Shown here: positions 47,988 through 58,060 of the stretch, one piece after another | How the letters are laid out: each line of letters starts with the position of its first letter | How positions within the stretch are numbered: the first letter of the stretch is position 1 | DNA from: Symbiodinium natans | Lineage: Eukaryota; Sar; Dinophyceae; Suessiales; Symbiodiniaceae | NCBI GenBank assembly: GCA_905221605.1 | Contig: CAJNDS010002142.1 | Span: forward strand, 456,501-520,500 | DNA: 64,000 nucleotides | Direction of reading: 5' to 3' | Translations under genes and position numbers: made by a program | The notes under the pieces: generated by a model | Database searches by the model: none | The model's input: only the letters and a program-made list of their open reading frames with translations | Told to the model about the DNA's origin: nothing

Positions 47988-49224
47988 GAGCGTTTGTTGC
48001 GTGAGGAACATCGGGACTCATCTTGCTTCCGGCGAGTTCATTGCAAGCTTTGACGACGACGACCTCTACGTCTTCAGCTCAGTTGAGGGACCAGAGCCAA
48101 GTCCGTTCGCAGGACGCTTCTTCCCAAGAGCCCAGAAAGCCTTTAGTTAAGGAATATGCCTGAAGCTATGTAGGGATCCTTATAAGTATGATATCTAGAT
48201 AAGGATCCTTATAAGTATGATTTCTATACAGGGGTCCTTATAAGTACGGTTTACGGTATTTTTCCTTAATTCAGGGGAGGGGTATTGGGCTCTAAACCCT
48301 AAACCCGAAACCCTAAACCCAAAACCCTAAACCCTAAACCTTTGGGTCCCCTGCAGGCACCCAGCTACCTGAACACCATGGTCAGCGCGCTGGAGGATCG
48401 GCGAGCAGCTTGGTTGCAAGAGCCAGTTTAGGGTTTAGGGTTTAGGGTTTAGGGTTTAGTTTTTTTAGGTTTAGGGTTCAGGGTTTAAATACAATGACTA
48501 TAGCTACTGGCTATTTAGGGGTTACTTCTACCCCCACTTGCAAATATGAACGTCCCATAGCAACATGTCGCATGAGAAGCCCACCTCTACCAACTTGGCT
48601 GCTGAATGAGTGGAGCAGGAAACCTCACGAACTCGCATGTGCGATCTGGGAGATTGGACTGTTCTACAGTGTTACAGTCTATCAAATTCAAAGCTAGAGT
48701 TGTTATTCAGGTTCTCAGGAGAGTACTGGCGCCATGTGTGAGTTTCCGAGGCTTTGGCGGTGAAGCTGTCCAATTGGCCTTCCCGGCACACTTTCGGAAC
48801 TTCTTGTGCCTGAGCCCTCGGAAAACCGGTAAGCTGGAACCACACAGGCACGTCTGGAGGAGCTGATCGACAGAGAGGGAGAGAGAGGGCCAGCTACATG
48901 TGGCCCATGTTAGCATAGTTCATATCTCAACAGAATAGTAATAATATCACTCTGGGCGGCCAGGTACGTGTACCACATGGATACGGATGGTTGGTCTTTC
49001 TGCGATCCCATCGCTTGGGGCCTCACCAAGGGTCTGGATGAAACCTCCGACAAGGCAGGAGACGGGTTGTCCATGACGTAGATGCATGATGTTGCATGAA
49101 GAGGCCATTGTGCTACGGGAGAAACATACATGACTGGTTTGGTCGGTACAGGAGTTTTCTTGGCACCGATGTGAACTTGAAGAGGGTTCTGCTCCAGCTA
49201 CATCGAGTGCAAACGTTCTGGTGA
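47988..49224 (+). CDS. family-2-like glycosyltransferase, partial, several exons
   Basis: Exon 47988-48069 (NIGTHLASGEFIASFDDDDL then Y) joins exon 48357-48425 (APSYLNTMVSALEDRRAAW) in phase, giving ASGEFIASFDDDD plus LYAPSYL. This is the conserved A-x-G-x-(Y/F)-I-x-x-x-D-D-D-D signature of GT-A fold family 2 transferases, where the aspartates bind the metal and nucleotide sugar. Later islands at 48707-48831, 48964-49085 (YHMDTDGWSFCDPIAWGL) and 49152-49224 (LGTDVNLKRVLLQLH, stop) probably continue it, but their junctions are not settled. The intron 48070-48356 contains MITE H and a CCCTAAA array. The donor after 48425 is GTTTAGGG. The N-terminal nucleotide-binding strand was not found. Confidence 0.58.
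48126..48293 (+). mobile_element. MITE family H copy inside the glycosyltransferase intron
   Basis: agagcccagaaagcctttag to aggggtattgggctct, with three ggatccttataagta repeats within. Confidence 0.75.
48294..48345 (-). repeat. CCCTAAA array at intron 3' end
   Basis: Units between MITE H and the CCCTGCAG acceptor at 48356. Confidence 0.9.
48426..48490 (+). repeat. TTTAGGG array at intron 5' end
   Basis: Begins with GTTTAGGG, the predicted donor of the 48357-48425 exon. Confidence 0.9.
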
Positions 49225-49508
49225 AAGCACAGAATCATATCCCTCCCATGCTCCCCACGCTTCAATCGCTCTAGGTGAAGAGCTGGGCCTATGGCTATGG
49301 CTTCTCTTACGTTTACCGGCGGCAGGCCTAGGGCAAGTGATCGAGGGTTCAGGCTTGTTGGGGTATTTTGGTGCAACTAGCGTTGGGGTATTTGCATCTG
49401 TGTCTGGCACGGGCTTCGCCAGGCTACGGCATTTCTAGCAAAGCAAGTACCAAACAGGCTGCCGCTGTGCTCCAGCAGCGGCAGAACAGCACCCATCCTT
49501 GCTCGGCC

Positions 49509-51242
49509 ATGGCTGCTTCTGCTCCATGCGGCACGGGCTTGGAGCTAGCTAAAAGAAGTGACGCCGCACAAGTCGTGCAAACCCTGCTTCCCTCCGGGAG
49601 CGCAACTTGCCCTCGGACCGCAAAAAGAACAACGCTTGCCGACATGAACAAGGACCTGCAGAGTCTGACTAAACAGTACCCACCACAACGTCGCCGGATA
49701 ATTTTGGCTTTGGGAGATTATACAGCAGTGCGGGTCACTGCCAACATCTATGCAGTCGGCCATCCTGATGTTGCCATTAACGAAAACCCTTTTCACCATG
49801 TTTGTGATGCCGTCTTGAGGCCTTTGGTCGCAGGTCTCGGGGTGTTCATTTTTGTTCATAGAGAGGACCGGTTTTCTACGAAGAATCAGCTCCACATTTG
49901 GAGCCGTTTTACGGCGTGTTGCCTTGCGTTGCCACTCCGCGACCAGAGCCTGGAGCTGGTGATGAGTCGATTTTCTCCGTGGCGGTTACGTGCAATGATA
50001 GGGTGGGAGTTTTGCTGCAACATGCTGCAGGTGTATATGACCGCTCTCAAAATGCAAGCATTGGGTTGGCAGCTCACAGCAACGTTTTGCAAGCTTTTAG
50101 CGTCCCTTGCAGCTGGATTCCTCGCCATCGTCGGAATTTGGAGCCTATATAAAAATTGGAATGAGAGCGTCGCACCCTTTTTTCAGTATTTTTTGCTCGC
50201 TTTGCTTGCGTCTTTGAGCCTTCAGGTCTGGGTACTTTGCTGTGCGGCAAGCAGAGCCCTGACGAGAGCGCGTGGCGACGTGACCATCAAGTGGAAAGCA
50301 TGCATCCTGTATGTCAACTCTGTTCTGGTTATTCTAGGCCCGGGGCTCAGCTGGCGAGGTGTCTTTGCGATATATCTTCGCTCCCCTAATTCTATTCGGA
50401 CATGGGTGACATTGGATGTAGCTTTCCAAGTCTGCAACGTGGTCTTGCTCAGCGGCCTGGTTGGCCCTGTGCAGTGGGGCTTGAAATCCCTGGAGAGACT
50501 TGCAAAGCTGTCGGGGTATGGCTTGGCCTGCAAACGCATTGCATTTCCCGGCCACATCAGTGCGAATGCCCTGGACTGCATCGTCTCCTTCCCTGGGAAG
50601 TACAGCGAGTTGTGGGACCGAGCCGTTTCAACTTCAACGGCGCAGGATTCGTTTTCGCTGGCCTGCGTGTTCTTGACAGATGCCGCTTCAGGCTTGGGCC
50701 AGCATGCTGAAAATCCGGAAACTCCCGGAAAGTGTTGGTGCCACCAGATTTGTGGGCCGATGCCAGCCTCTACATACCTCAGCATCGTGGAGATGGAGGA
50801 CTGCAGTCCGGAGGCGTTGGCTTTCAAAAAAGAAGATGCCAAAGCCATGGGTCAGCGTCTGCTAATCCGAGATGATCAGCACGACCTAGACTGGGAGGCT
50901 GAGGTGGCGGCAGCCCCAGAAGAAGCCGAGGCACTCTGTAGAGACAACCAGTACCGACCTCCCTGGGGCTGCAAATGGTTTGAGGATTGGAAGCGAAACC
51001 TTGATACAGCGGTGGGGCAACAGCAGACCCTGCATGTCTTCTACTTCGAGGACTGCAAGGGGAAGGGTAAGCTGACTTGGGAGCTGCTGAGCAGTGAAGA
51101 AGCCCGCGACGGAGTCCGAAAGACCAGCGGTCTGGGTGCTTCCCAAACATCTGAAGTTGCGTATCTTGACAAGCTTGGTCTGAAATATGTAGAGCACGAC
51201 ATCAAAGAGTTTCAGCCTTTTCTTACAATGGCTGGCTTGTGA
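49509..51242 (+). CDS. multi-pass membrane protein, single exon, function unknown
   Basis: 577 codons from ATG at 49509 (context GCCATGGC) to TGA. The frame is open further upstream but without an ATG. Hydrophobic segments lie at about residues 190-212 (LLASLAAGFLAIVGIW), 223-246 (FFQYFLLALLASLSLQVWVL), 263-281 (ACILYVNSVLVILGPGL) and 300-320 (VAFQVCNVVLLSGLVGP), so four helices are likely. The C-terminal 240 residues are soluble, acidic and Trp-containing (WGCKWFEDWKRNL). No signal peptide is obvious. It has no intron or telomeric repeat over 1.7 kb, unlike everything around it, which may indicate a retroposed copy. I recognise no family. Confidence 0.68.
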   Translation: MAASAPCGTGLELAKRSDAAQVVQTLLPSGSATCPRTAKRTTLADMNKDLQSLTKQYPPQRRRIILALGDYTAVRVTANIYAVGHPDVAINENPFHHVCDAVLRPLVAGLGVFIFVHREDRFSTKNQLHIWSRFTACCLALPLRDQSLELVMSRFSPWRLRAMIGWEFCCNMLQVYMTALKMQALGWQLTATFCKLLASLAAGFLAIVGIWSLYKNWNESVAPFFQYFLLALLASLSLQVWVLCCAASRALTRARGDVTIKWKACILYVNSVLVILGPGLSWRGVFAIYLRSPNSIRTWVTLDVAFQVCNVVLLSGLVGPVQWGLKSLERLAKLSGYGLACKRIAFPGHISANALDCIVSFPGKYSELWDRAVSTSTAQDSFSLACVFLTDAASGLGQHAENPETPGKCWCHQICGPMPASTYLSIVEMEDCSPEALAFKKEDAKAMGQRLLIRDDQHDLDWEAEVAAAPEEAEALCRDNQYRPPWGCKWFEDWKRNLDTAVGQQQTLHVFYFEDCKGKGKLTWELLSSEEARDGVRKTSGLGASQTSEVAYLDKLGLKYVEHDIKEFQPFLTMAGL

Positions 51243-51289
51243 ATACTCGACACCTCTTAGCAGCCGCACTGCTTTGACCTACCGGATTC

Positions 51290-51475
51290 TACAGATGCAA
51301 AGGGACGCCGGTGCCACCTGCTTCATACAATCCACCACCAATGCCAGATCAAACTCTGCCGACTGAAGCCCAACGCCTCAATGAACTAGAAACCAAACCC
51401 CAACCGAGCCCTGACACCTGTACTCACATATGGGCTTTTCCTACATACCTCTTATATGCACCCAAACAATGAACC
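51290..51475 (+). CDS. possible exon or 3' region after the membrane protein
   Basis: After GATTCTACAG all three frames are open for about 100 bp. One runs to a TGA near 51472 (PPMPDQTLPTEAQRLNELET). Could be a further exon or untranslated region. Confidence 0.3.
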
Positions 51476-51779
51476 GTTGTGCTCATTATCGGAACCCCAA
51501 AACAGGTACGCTGTCTTTTAGAACACTCCTTTCCGAGTTTCGGGGGTGTAGTTAGGGTTTAGGATGTGAGTCCTGAGCCCTACATACGCCCAAAACACTG
51601 AAGCCCTAAAGCCTATCACCTAGAACCCCGAAGCTTCAGGGTTAGTGCATGCTGAGGCTGGAGTTGTGTGCTGCACCCTCAGCCCTTCACATTAATTGTC
51701 GCCCGTGAAGCCCGCCCATTTCCTTGATGAGAGATTTATGGTACGGCTTAGGGGTTTCGGCGTTTGTTTTAAATCTTGT

Positions 51780-51990
51780 GGGGGGGGGGGGGGGAGAGGG
51801 GGGTACGGGACTGTTTCATGTAGGGGGTTATTGTATTTTTGGTGATACCCCATCGGTTCCTTTGTAGGCGCGTGCTTAGTTCTTATATATGCTAAGTAAA
51901 AACAAAGCAGCCCGGGGGGTGGGGGGGGTGGGGGTAAATTTGTGGAGGGTGAGGTTAGCGAGTTCCCCTCCCCCCCCCCCCCCCCCCCCA
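51780..51990. repeat. G-run, spacer and C-run low complexity
   Basis: G-runs at about 51780-51802 and 51914-51933, C-run at about 51966-51989. No gene between. Confidence 0.85.
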
Positions 51991-52004
51991 GTTTTATCCT
52001 TAAT

Positions 52005-52110
52005 GAACCTATGGCTGCCTTATTTCTGCACGATCGAGACGGCATGCAGTTCCTCCTCGTGCTAGGCAGGATTAGGTCGAGAAGCCTGCGCCCCAACCCT
52101 AAACCTTAAT
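52005..52110 (+). CDS. exon-like island, unassigned
   Basis: MAALFLHDRDGMQFLLVLGR followed by IRSRSLRP and CCCTAAA. Open on the + strand for about 34 codons. Confidence 0.35.
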
Positions 52111-52720
52111 TTAATAACCCCAAACCCTACCCTATGTGAACATTCTGGACGTAAAGTTGGCACCCCGCTTTTAAACTCGGCCCACTGTCACATCCCCCCA
52201 AGCCCTCAACACAAGGCCCAAGAATCTCCTTGAACCCTGACCACGAAACCCTCCTCAACGGGTTTAGTTTAGTGATTAGGCTTAACCTTAAGTTGCTAAG
52301 CCTTAATCCACTCTAAAATCATAAAGTCCCACCGGACCCACAAAAATAACAATGAGCCTGAAAGTCTCGCCCAGTGTTCCGAGTGTAACTTCAGTTGCCC
52401 TGGCAGGCGGGCCTTGATTTGTCTGGAACCCCAGGGTTTAGGGTTCCGGGTTTCGGGTTCGAAGTTGCCCTAAACCCTAGCCCGAAACCCTGAACCTTAA
52501 ACCCTAAACCCTAAACCCCAAACCCTTAGGGTTCAAGGGTTTGGATCTTAGGGTTCAGGGTTTAAGGTTCAAGGTTGTAGCCTTGTTTTAGACTTGTCCA
52601 AGTCGATGGTTGAAAAAGGGGCTACTCAGGGCGTTCAATACCCCTGAATTAAGGTATATTCCTCAACGTATAAGAGAGTCCTTTCGTTAGCAATAGGGTA
52701 TTGGAATCTCTAGGGTGGAG

Positions 52721-52855
52721 ATGTTGCTACCGATGTTCCAGGAACGGCCAAGAGCTTCGGTACTTCGACAGTATGTAGAACATCGACTTGGGCCTAGAAG
52801 GTACCATATAAGAACTACAGCAACGCCCAAGTTCATCTTAAGTGGGTTCCCCTAA
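52721..52855 (+). CDS. small ORF or exon, unassigned
   Basis: 44 codons from ATG (MLLPMFQERPRASVLRQYVE) to a TAA contributed by the first CCCTAAA unit. It overlaps the edge of a reversed MITE H fragment upstream. Unassigned. Confidence 0.35.
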   Translation: MLLPMFQERPRASVLRQYVEHRLGPRRYHIRTTATPKFILSGFP

Positions 52856-52905
52856 ACCTTAAACCCTAAACCCTAAACCCTAAACTTGAGTATACTAAGC
52901 TTCAG

Positions 52906-53140
52906 CTTGAAGACGTCGGGGCGGCGGTTGATGCTTCGATCTTGCATCCTTCCCGTGTCGCCATGCCGAGGTGGTACGGCGACATCAATCTCGGAGAGGA
53001 GTGCCCGAAACCCTAAACCCTAAACCCCAAACCCTGCTTCACTGGCCTCAAGTGCCTGGTTCCATTTAACGCCAGACAAGTCCTCGCCTCTAAAACTCAT
53101 CTGCTCCGAAAACTAGGTCGACAGGCATACACATGGTTTA
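52906..53140 (+). CDS. unassigned gene, two exons between telomeric arrays
   Basis: Exon 52906-53010 after AGCTTCAG: LEDVGAAVDASILHPSRVAM then PRWYGDINLGEECP. A second island, about 53035-53138, has CLVPFNARQVLASKTHLLRK and LGRQAYTW before a GTTTAGGG donor. CCCTAAA units (53011-53034) lie between. Strong coding appearance; family unknown. Confidence 0.48.
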
Positions 53141-53335
53141 GGGTTTGGGGCCGTTTGGGGTTTGGGGTTTAGGGTTTAGGGTTAGGGTTTAGGGTTTAGG
53201 GTTTAGGGTTTAGGGTTTAGGGTTTGGGGTTTGGGGTTTGGGGTTTGGGGTTTGGGGTTTGGGGTTTTGGGTTTGGGGTTTGGGGTTTGGGGTTTGGGGT
53301 TTGGGGTTTGGGGTTTGGGGTTTGGGGTTTGTGAA
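53139..53335 (+). repeat. TTTAGGG array becoming TTTGGGG
   Basis: TTTAGGG units, then about 16 nearly uniform TTTGGGG units at 53220-53330. Confidence 0.97.
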
Positions 53336-53406
53336 CCGTTTGGCGCAGAAAGTTGGCCCCAAGGGATGCGGAATGCAGTAAGGTCAGTTCTGTGTTGATG
53401 TGCACA

Positions 53407-53515
53407 CTTGGAGGTTCATGAGTAGTTAGAAGCAGGGATATAAGTAGGGCAACTATACTCATAACCCAATTTGCGGCAAGTACCCTTTACCCTACTTTTA
53501 AACTACGCATGAACA
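53407..53515 (+). mobile_element. MITE family A copy, diverged right end
   Basis: CTTGGAGGTTCATGAGTAGT at the left; right end tacgcatgaacatg degraded and followed by CCCTAAA units. Confidence 0.6.
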
Positions 53516-53608
53516 TGAAACCCTAAACCCTAAACCCTAAACCCTAAACCCTACTAAACCCTTACCCGACTTATATACTACCCCAAAGAACCTAAAAGCA
53601 GGACTTCA

Positions 53609-53650
53609 ACTTCATGATGCAGCTGCAGATCCGAAGAGGTAGGGCTTGTG
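53609..53650 (+). CDS. very small exon-like island
   Basis: AAAAGCAG|G acceptor, DFNFMMQLQIRR, then AG|GTAGGG donor. Unassigned. Confidence 0.35.
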
Positions 53651-53807
53651 CTTCGAAAGAATGCTAAACCTAGGGTTTAGGGTTTAGGGTTTAGGGTTTA
53701 GGGTTTAGGGTGTTTTGCAAACATTTTTTTGGCTTTTTGGGTGCTATATTCCTAAGGAACAGCTAAAATTCCGCATCTTTGCTAGGGTTCCAAGTTCTCC
53801 TTGCCCT

Positions 53808-53922
53808 ACTTGGAAGCCCTTTGGGCTTAGCAAGTTTACTAAGTATCCCCTTTGAAACCCCTTAAGAATCCTCGTAGCCCAACATACCAACCCTACTTAC
53901 TATGTCAGAAGGTCTTCCAAGT
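53808..53922 (+). mobile_element. MITE family N copy
   Basis: CTTGGAAGCCCTTTGGGCTT to GTCAGAAGGTCTTCCAAG. Confidence 0.72.
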
Positions 53923-54029
53923 ACACCCAGCAAGCCGGGCCGAGCACCAAAGCCCTAGAAAAGCCCAAACCCTGCGCAAATCCAAAGCCCCCTTCGAGGT
54001 GCCAACAGAGTAGCTGACCTATAGACCCC

Positions 54030-54172
54030 CAACAGGTACCTTCATTTGGCCCCTTACCTTCCTTAAAGGGCACCCCTGGATGTTGACGCATGCCCTTTGG
54101 GGTGTAGATGGTATATAAGGGGTAAATACGGGGTCCCCATTTAAGCCCATACTAAGGGACCATGTAACTACC
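54030..54172 (+). mobile_element. MITE family G copy
   Basis: Shares ggtatataaggggtaaatac, ggggtccccatttaag and aactaccctaagaag with the copies at 17.2 and 18 kb. Confidence 0.65.
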
Positions 54173-54656
54173 CTAAGAAGTATTTCCACTTTGAATCTTC
54201 CCTGTAGAAGGAGTCTCAGTTGCCGGATTTCGGGTTTAGGGTTTGGGGTTTAGGGTTTGGGTCTAGGCTTTCCAGGTTACCGGGTTTCAGGCTTGGCAGG
54301 GCTTAGGATTTAGTATGAGGGTTTGGGGATTTTAGGGTCCAGAAAAACAGGGATGCGGGCTTAGTAGGATTTAGGTTTCCAGATAGCCCTCGAACGCTTA
54401 GGAAGGGAATAGACTTCAAGTTGCTCATAGGTCCTCATATATGAGTAACTGCCAAAAAGGATCTAGGTCGGCACCCGAGATGCCGTATACTTACCATGTC
54501 CGTCCTGTCTCCAAGGGCACCGACCTTACCTGAAAAAGCTCATCCTGAATTAGCCCCCTTACCTGCAAAAAAAAAAACTCATCCTGAGTTAGCCCTAAAC
54601 CCGAAACCCCTAGAAACCCCTAAAGCCTAAACCCCCTAAACCCTACTAAGCCTCAA

Positions 54657-54772
54657 TGGGGTTTCGTTGGGAGGCGAGCGAAGCGTGCACCTTGTCCCGG
54701 ATGACTTTGGCATGTGCTTGCATGTGCAGCATGGAGGCCGGATGCCTCTCTCCGAGCTCGCCTCTGTGGGTT
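54657..54772 (+). CDS. exon-like island, unassigned
   Basis: Open frame SLGGERSVHLVPDDFGMCLH, VQHGGRMPLSELASVG between CCTAAA units upstream and TTTAGGG downstream (54768-54850). Good coding appearance. Confidence 0.45.
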
Positions 54773-55092
54773 TAGGGTTTAAGGTTTAGGGTTTCGGGTT
54801 TAGGGTTTAGGGTTTAGGGTTTCGGGTTTAGGAGGGTTTAGGGTTTCGGTTTAGTGGGACTCCCCCCGCCCTCCCCAATTATTCCCAAGCAGCTTTAAAA
54901 AGTAAGGACTATGCCTGAAGCAAAACAAGCTCGTAATCTCCATCGAACTGAACTTAATGAAAGACTTAATGAATGTGTTTATGAAGATGTGCCCCCCCCC
55001 CCTCCATGGTTTGGTGTGTTGTGTTGTTTTTTGGCGGTTTGAGGGTTTTGGGTTTGGGGGTTTAGGGTTTAGGGTCTGGGTAACTTCTTCAG

Positions 55093-55315
55093 GTGAGCGT
55101 ATCCCAGTCGTGCAGAAGACATGTTCCGGAATTGCCGACGGCACTGTGAGCATGAAGCAGGTCATAGTAGGACGACATGGTTGTCATCGGTTTTCCAGCT
55201 AGCAGTCACAGGATTCAAGGCCTCTGCTGGCCCTCTTAAGACTGCTGCAGTTCATTGCGCAGGCATGACATTGTATGGCCCCAACTCAAAGCATGCAACT
55301 AGTGCGTGGGGCTGA
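55093..55315 (+). CDS. two exon-like islands, unassigned
   Basis: 55093-55160: acceptor CTTCTTCAG, ERIPVVQKTCSGIADGTVSM, donor CAG|GTCATAG. 55212-55315: acceptor GTCACAG|G, FKASAGPLKTAAVHCAGMTL and a TGA. The phases do not match directly, so another exon or a different junction is needed. Confidence 0.42.
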
Positions 55316-55483
55316 GAATTTCTTGGTGCCCTACACGAGTGACCCCCCCCCAAAAAAAAAAGAGAAACAACAAATGAAACACACGAAGCCCAGAACCCCA
55401 AACCCAAAAAACGAGTCCATAATTGTCATCATTTTTGGCAGGTAGCAGGGCGTAACGGGTTTGGTGTGTGTGTGTGTGTGCAG

Positions 55484-55621
55484 ACTTTCTGGAGCCTGCT
55501 GGAAGTTATTGCTCCGAAGACTTTGCTGGTCATTGCCCATGCAGAACATGGCATAGGGCATAGCCCTCAACTCAGAGCGAAGAAGGGGCACCCTGCTACA
55601 AATACCCCAGTGGGCCCCTGA
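55484..55621 (+). CDS. terminal-exon-like island, unassigned
   Basis: A (TG)n-CAG acceptor, then 45 codons (FWSLLEVIAPKTLLVIAHAE, HGIGHSPQLRAKKG) to TGA at 55619. A C-run follows at 55632-55655. Family unknown. Confidence 0.45.
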   Translation, partial: TFWSLLEVIAPKTLLVIAHAEHGIGHSPQLRAKKGHPATNTPVGP

Positions 55622-56054
55622 ATTGAGACCGACCCCCCCCCCCCCCCCCCCCCCCATCGCAAGAAAAATAGAAACACCCTAAAGTTCAGCACCCTAAGCC
55701 ACAAGCTCTGAACCCTGTGCCCTTACCCGCAGAAGGGTCCAGAAGTTGGATCGCAGCCACAGGCAACACGTCCAACTCCATTCCGCTTCGCGAGGCTTCC
55801 ACGGGGTTTATAGGGTTTCGGATTTAGTTTGAAAGTTTTCGGTTTAGGGAGACTTCTCCGCAGAACTAGTTTATGTTCGTTCACAGAAAGGTCAAGGGAA
55901 TGTTCCGGACTGCTATGTTTATTATGGGTATCAGGGTTTTAGGGCTTTGGTGCCGTGGGGCTTTCGGGTTTAGGGCATTTTGGTGTTGGAGGTTCAGGGC
56001 GCAAGCTCGTGCCCAAAAAGCACAGTACCCCTGCAGTAAAGTGGTATTCTTGGG

Positions 56055-56166
56055 TAGCCCAGCCGTGCCCTTTTCCGATTATGTTTGTACAAGTTTCCTT
56101 TACAAACTAACTAACCAAAATTCAAAAAGTGCCCTTGCGATAATGTGGTTACTGGGCTACCAAGTA
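56055..56166 (+). mobile_element. MITE family B copy
   Basis: TTGGGTAGCCCAGCCGTGCC to GTGGTTACTGGGCTACCAAG. Confidence 0.72.
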
Positions 56167-56219
56167 ATTCACACGTCTGGAAGGTTCGGGGGTTTAGGGT
56201 CACCCGGCATTTCAGGGTT

Positions 56220-56398
56220 TACGGAAACTTGCATGTTGCAAGCGAAAACGGCAGCAGAGAGGGCGCCAGGGCTGTACGCCCGCAAACTTCAGGGCCATCT
56301 CCTTCGCCGAGGGGAATTCGGGCGTTGCTGAGACACTGGTACCGGCCGCCCGAGTCGTCGTCACAGTCCTCAATGAAAGCCGAAAACCCTTAACAAGG
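56220..56398 (+). CDS. exon-like island, frame ambiguous
   Basis: After AACTTCAG one frame gives AISFAEGNSGVAETLVPAAR, VVVTVLNESR. Another gives AKTAAERAPGLYARKLQGHL with an earlier stop. Likely coding; family unknown. Confidence 0.38.
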
Positions 56399-56487
56399 TA
56401 AAAGGCAACAAACCCAAACGCCCGAAGTGCGCCCTAAACCCTAAGCCCTAAACACCCTAAACCCTCAGCCCTGAACACCCTACTTTT

Positions 56488-56596
56488 GGGGGCTCCGAAT
56501 AATGACTAAACGTATTCCCTTATGGTCCCTCTTTCATTATGCTATAAAAATCCAGAAAAAACCCTATTCTATCCATTAAGGCCCCTATAGAAAGCC
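56488..56596 (+). mobile_element. MITE family F copy
   Basis: gggggctccgaataatgact to ccattaaggcccctatag; interior gtattcccttatggtccct. Confidence 0.65.
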
Positions 56597-56681
56597 CTCG
56601 AGCTCTCGAGCCCAACACCCACAGCTCGAGAGCCCAATCCCTAACCAAACCAACCCAAGGTCCAGCAGGCCCTCCACCCTG

Positions 56682-56808
56682 AACCCTAAACCCTAAACCC
56701 TAGGCCCTAAACCCTAAACCCTAAACCCTAAACCCTAAACCCTAGACCCTAGACCCTAGACCCTAGACCCTAGACCCTAGACCCTAGACCCTAGACCCTA
56801 GACTCCAA
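56682..56808 (-). repeat. CCCTAAA array ending in a CCCTAGA block
   Basis: About ten uniform CCCTAGA units at 56742-56805. Confidence 0.96.
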
Positions 56809-57109
56809 GCCCTCAGCCCTGTAAATGCTAAAACTCTAACGCCCAAAGCCCATCAACCCTGAACCTGAAAAAGCAAAGAAAATCTTGAACCCACCAACCC
56901 CGAAACCCTTAACCCCCTATACCCCACACCCCTAACCCTTCCAGCCCCTAAACCCTAAACCCTAAACGAAAACCCTTAAACCCGCCTAAGCCTCAAAACC
57001 TAAAGAAGCTTAATAACTTGAACCCTTAAAAACCGAAAACCCTTAAACCCTCCTGTAAATCAAGCACACTTATGGGTGGGTAGTTGCTGGTTCCCTAAGA
57101 GCCTCTGAA

Positions 57110-57192
57110 CCCTAATTCCCTAAACCCCTAAACCCCTAAACCCCTAAACCCCTAAACCCCTAAACCCCTAAACCCCTAAACCCCTAAACCTT
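57110..57192 (-). repeat. CCCCTAAA 8-bp array
   Basis: About nine uniform 8-base units. Confidence 0.95.
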
Positions 57193-57199
57193 ATTTCAG

Positions 57200-57840
57200 G
57201 CAATGGCCTCTTTATGAAGGGGTAACTGTCAAAATGGCCCGTAACAGAAACAGATTTGGGAAGAGATTCCGTAAATATTTTTAGGGTTCAGGAAATTGGG
57301 ACCCCCGCAGGCCCGTGACAGAAACAGATTTGGGAAGAGATTCCGTAAATATTTTCAGGGTTCAGGGTTTAGGAACCCGGCCAAAGCTGAAAGAGGCTAC
57401 CTGCCACAACCACCCCCCCAAGCGCATGTTTGAGTAGGGGCCAAAGCTGAAAGAGGCCACCTGCCACAAGTGGTCTTTCGCCCAAAGTCCTGTACCTAAA
57501 GAGTGCACCCCCCCTGAATGTCCAAAGCACATGTTTGAGTAGGGGGGGCCAAAGCTGAAAGAGGCCACCTGCCACAAGTGGGCTTTCGCCCACAGTCCTG
57601 TACCTAAAGAGGCCACCCCCCCTGAATGTCCAAAGCACATGTTTGAGTAGGGGGGGCCAAAGCTGAAAGAGGCCACCTGCCACAAGTGGGCTTTCGCCCA
57701 CAGTCCTGTAACTAAAGAGGCCACCCCCCCTGGCCTCTTTATGAAGGGCTGACTGTCAAAATGGCCCGTAACAGTAACAGATTTGGGAAGAGATTTGGGA
57801 AGAGATTCCGTAAATATGTTGTATTTGAGTGTGGACATTG
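57200..57840. repeat. tandem units of about 108 bp
   Basis: ggccaaagctgaaagaggcc starts near 57380, 57440, 57548 and 57656; each unit includes gtggg/tctttcgccca and aagcacatgtttgagtag. Related gaagagattccgtaaatat units flank at 57257, 57336 and 57788. Open frames here are repeat translations. Confidence 0.92.
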
Positions 57841-57847
57841 AAGAGGG

Positions 57848-58060
57848 CTGGCCTCTTTAGTTACAGGGCTTTGGGCAAAACCCAGCTGTGGCGGGTGGCC
57901 TCTTTCAGTTTTGGCCCCTTTTGTTCAAATACATGTTTTGGACAGTCAAGGGGGTGGCCTGTTTAGCTGCATGACTTTGGGCGAAAGCCCAGTTGTGGCG
58001 GGTGGCCTCTTTCAGCTTTGGCCCCTTTTGCTCAAATATGTGTTTTGGACATTGAGGCCG
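57848..58060. repeat. inverted copies of the 108-bp unit
   Basis: Two units in reverse orientation (ctttcag.tttggcccc, gcgggtggcctcttt), so the block can fold on the array at 57380-57730. Confidence 0.85.

Noticed and set aside
49368-49508. Upstream start for the membrane protein at 49368
   Set aside because: That position is TTG; the first in-frame ATG is at 49509 in a good GCCATGG context.
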